Assembly: GCA_937858165.1 (NCBI GenBank)
Contig: CALLZA010000284.1
Coordinates: 1-5,243, forward strand
Source: an uncultured Ardenticatenia bacterium
GTDB taxonomy: Bacteria; Chloroflexota; Anaerolineae; Promineifilales; Promineifilaceae
Length of the DNA stretch: 5,243 nucleotides
Reading direction: 5' to 3'
A program made the position numbers and the translations under genes. The notes below the pieces were generated by a model. It was not told where the DNA came from, made no database searches, and worked only from the letters and a program-made list of their open reading frames with translations. Positions 5,081 through 5,243 of this stretch are shown here, piece by piece; the first letter of the stretch is position 1, and every line of letters starts with the position of its first letter.

Positions 5081-5113
5081 CTGTCTCTTATACACATCTG
5101 ACGCTGCCGACGA
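5081..5113 (-). other. Nextera Read 1 adapter (reverse complement) with Tn5 mosaic end
   Basis: Genomic sequence stops at 5080. CTGTCTCTTATACACATCT (5081-5099) is the reverse complement of the Tn5 mosaic end, and GACGCTGCCGACGA (5100-5113) completes the Nextera Read 1 adapter. It creates the false N-terminus MCIRDR on the partial glycosyltransferase at 4870-5080. Confidence 0.99.
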
Positions 5114-5121
5114 GCGATCTA
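5114..5121 (-). other. Nextera i5 index (TAGATCGC, matches S501/N501)
   Basis: GCGATCTA on plus is TAGATCGC in reverse complement, the Nextera i5 index 501. It sits exactly between the Read 1 adapter and P5. With N702 at the other end it gives the barcode pair of the library. Confidence 0.93.
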
Positions 5122-5150
5122 GTGTAGATCTCGGTGGTCGCCGTATCATT
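5122..5150 (-). other. Illumina P5 flow-cell adapter (reverse complement)
   Basis: The 29 bases are the reverse complement of the P5 oligonucleotide, starting GTGTAGATCTCGG and ending CCGTATCATT. This marks the physical end of a library molecule. Confidence 0.98.
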
Positions 5151-5243
5151 AAACAAAAAAACAAACAAAAAAAAAAAAGAAGCCAGCGCATGTGGCGGAG
5201 AATGTGCACAATAAGGAAGGCATCTATCAGAGGAGGAAAGCAG
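5151..5243. other. Non-genomic sequence outside the P5 adapter
   Basis: Immediately after P5 comes an almost pure A tract with scattered C (5151-5178), then about 65 nt with no recognisable content. Nothing follows P5 in a real library molecule, so these are best explained as calls made past the template end. The first part mirrors the A-run at the other end, read outward. No gene or RNA is visible. Confidence 0.82.

Noticed and set aside
5151..5178. A-rich tract as a poly(A) tail, AT-rich promoter or terminator
   Set aside because: It begins exactly after the P5 adapter, so it cannot be genomic or transcript-derived in this position.

Overview
The window is one block of very GC-rich bacterial DNA (261-5080) enclosed by synthetic Illumina Nextera library sequence on both sides. 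On the left, P7 (195-218), an 8-nt i7 index matching N702 (219-226) and the Read 2 transposase adapter (227-260) run directly into the insert. On the right, the insert runs into the reverse complement of the Read 1 adapter (5081-5113), an i5 index matching S501/N501 (5114-5121) and P5 (5122-5150). Outside the adapters lie 194 and 93 nt that look like base calls made past the end of a library molecule: A-rich next to the adapter, then patternless. They are not credible genomic DNA. This is therefore an untrimmed assembly contig, and only 261-5080 should be read as biology.

The insert carries five genes, all on the minus strand and packed like one operon. In transcription order they are: the C-terminal end of a GT4-type glycosyltransferase (4870-5080, cut by the adapter); a GT2-type glycosyltransferase with a degenerate extra N-terminal domain (3165-4880); a polytopic O-antigen ligase/polymerase-like membrane protein (1699-3168); a complete GT4 glycosyltransferase (476-1702); and the N-terminal end of another glycosyltransferase (261-462, cut by the adapter). 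The first junction overlaps by 11 bp, the next two by 4 bp (ATGA), and the last has a 13-bp gap. The set reads as part of a cell-surface polysaccharide locus: cytosolic glycosyltransferases build a lipid-linked glycan, and the membrane protein polymerises it or transfers it en bloc.

A second layer is a set of short repeats within or at the ends of these genes. They include a GTAGGGGCGGG palindrome inserted in frame in the GT2 gene, a probable degenerate relative at the end of the upstream gene, a 16-bp tandem duplication, an octamer array, a heptamer array that supplies a stop codon, and a repeat-rich interdomain linker. Most fall in linkers or termini, where protein structure should tolerate them.

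The high GC, dense glycosyltransferase operon and coding palindromes would fit a Chloroflexota-like (Anaerolineae-type) environmental bacterium. That is a weak inference, since no rRNA or marker gene is present. I see no CRISPR array, RNA gene, transposase or clearly new system. The most striking anomalies at the ends are technical artefacts.
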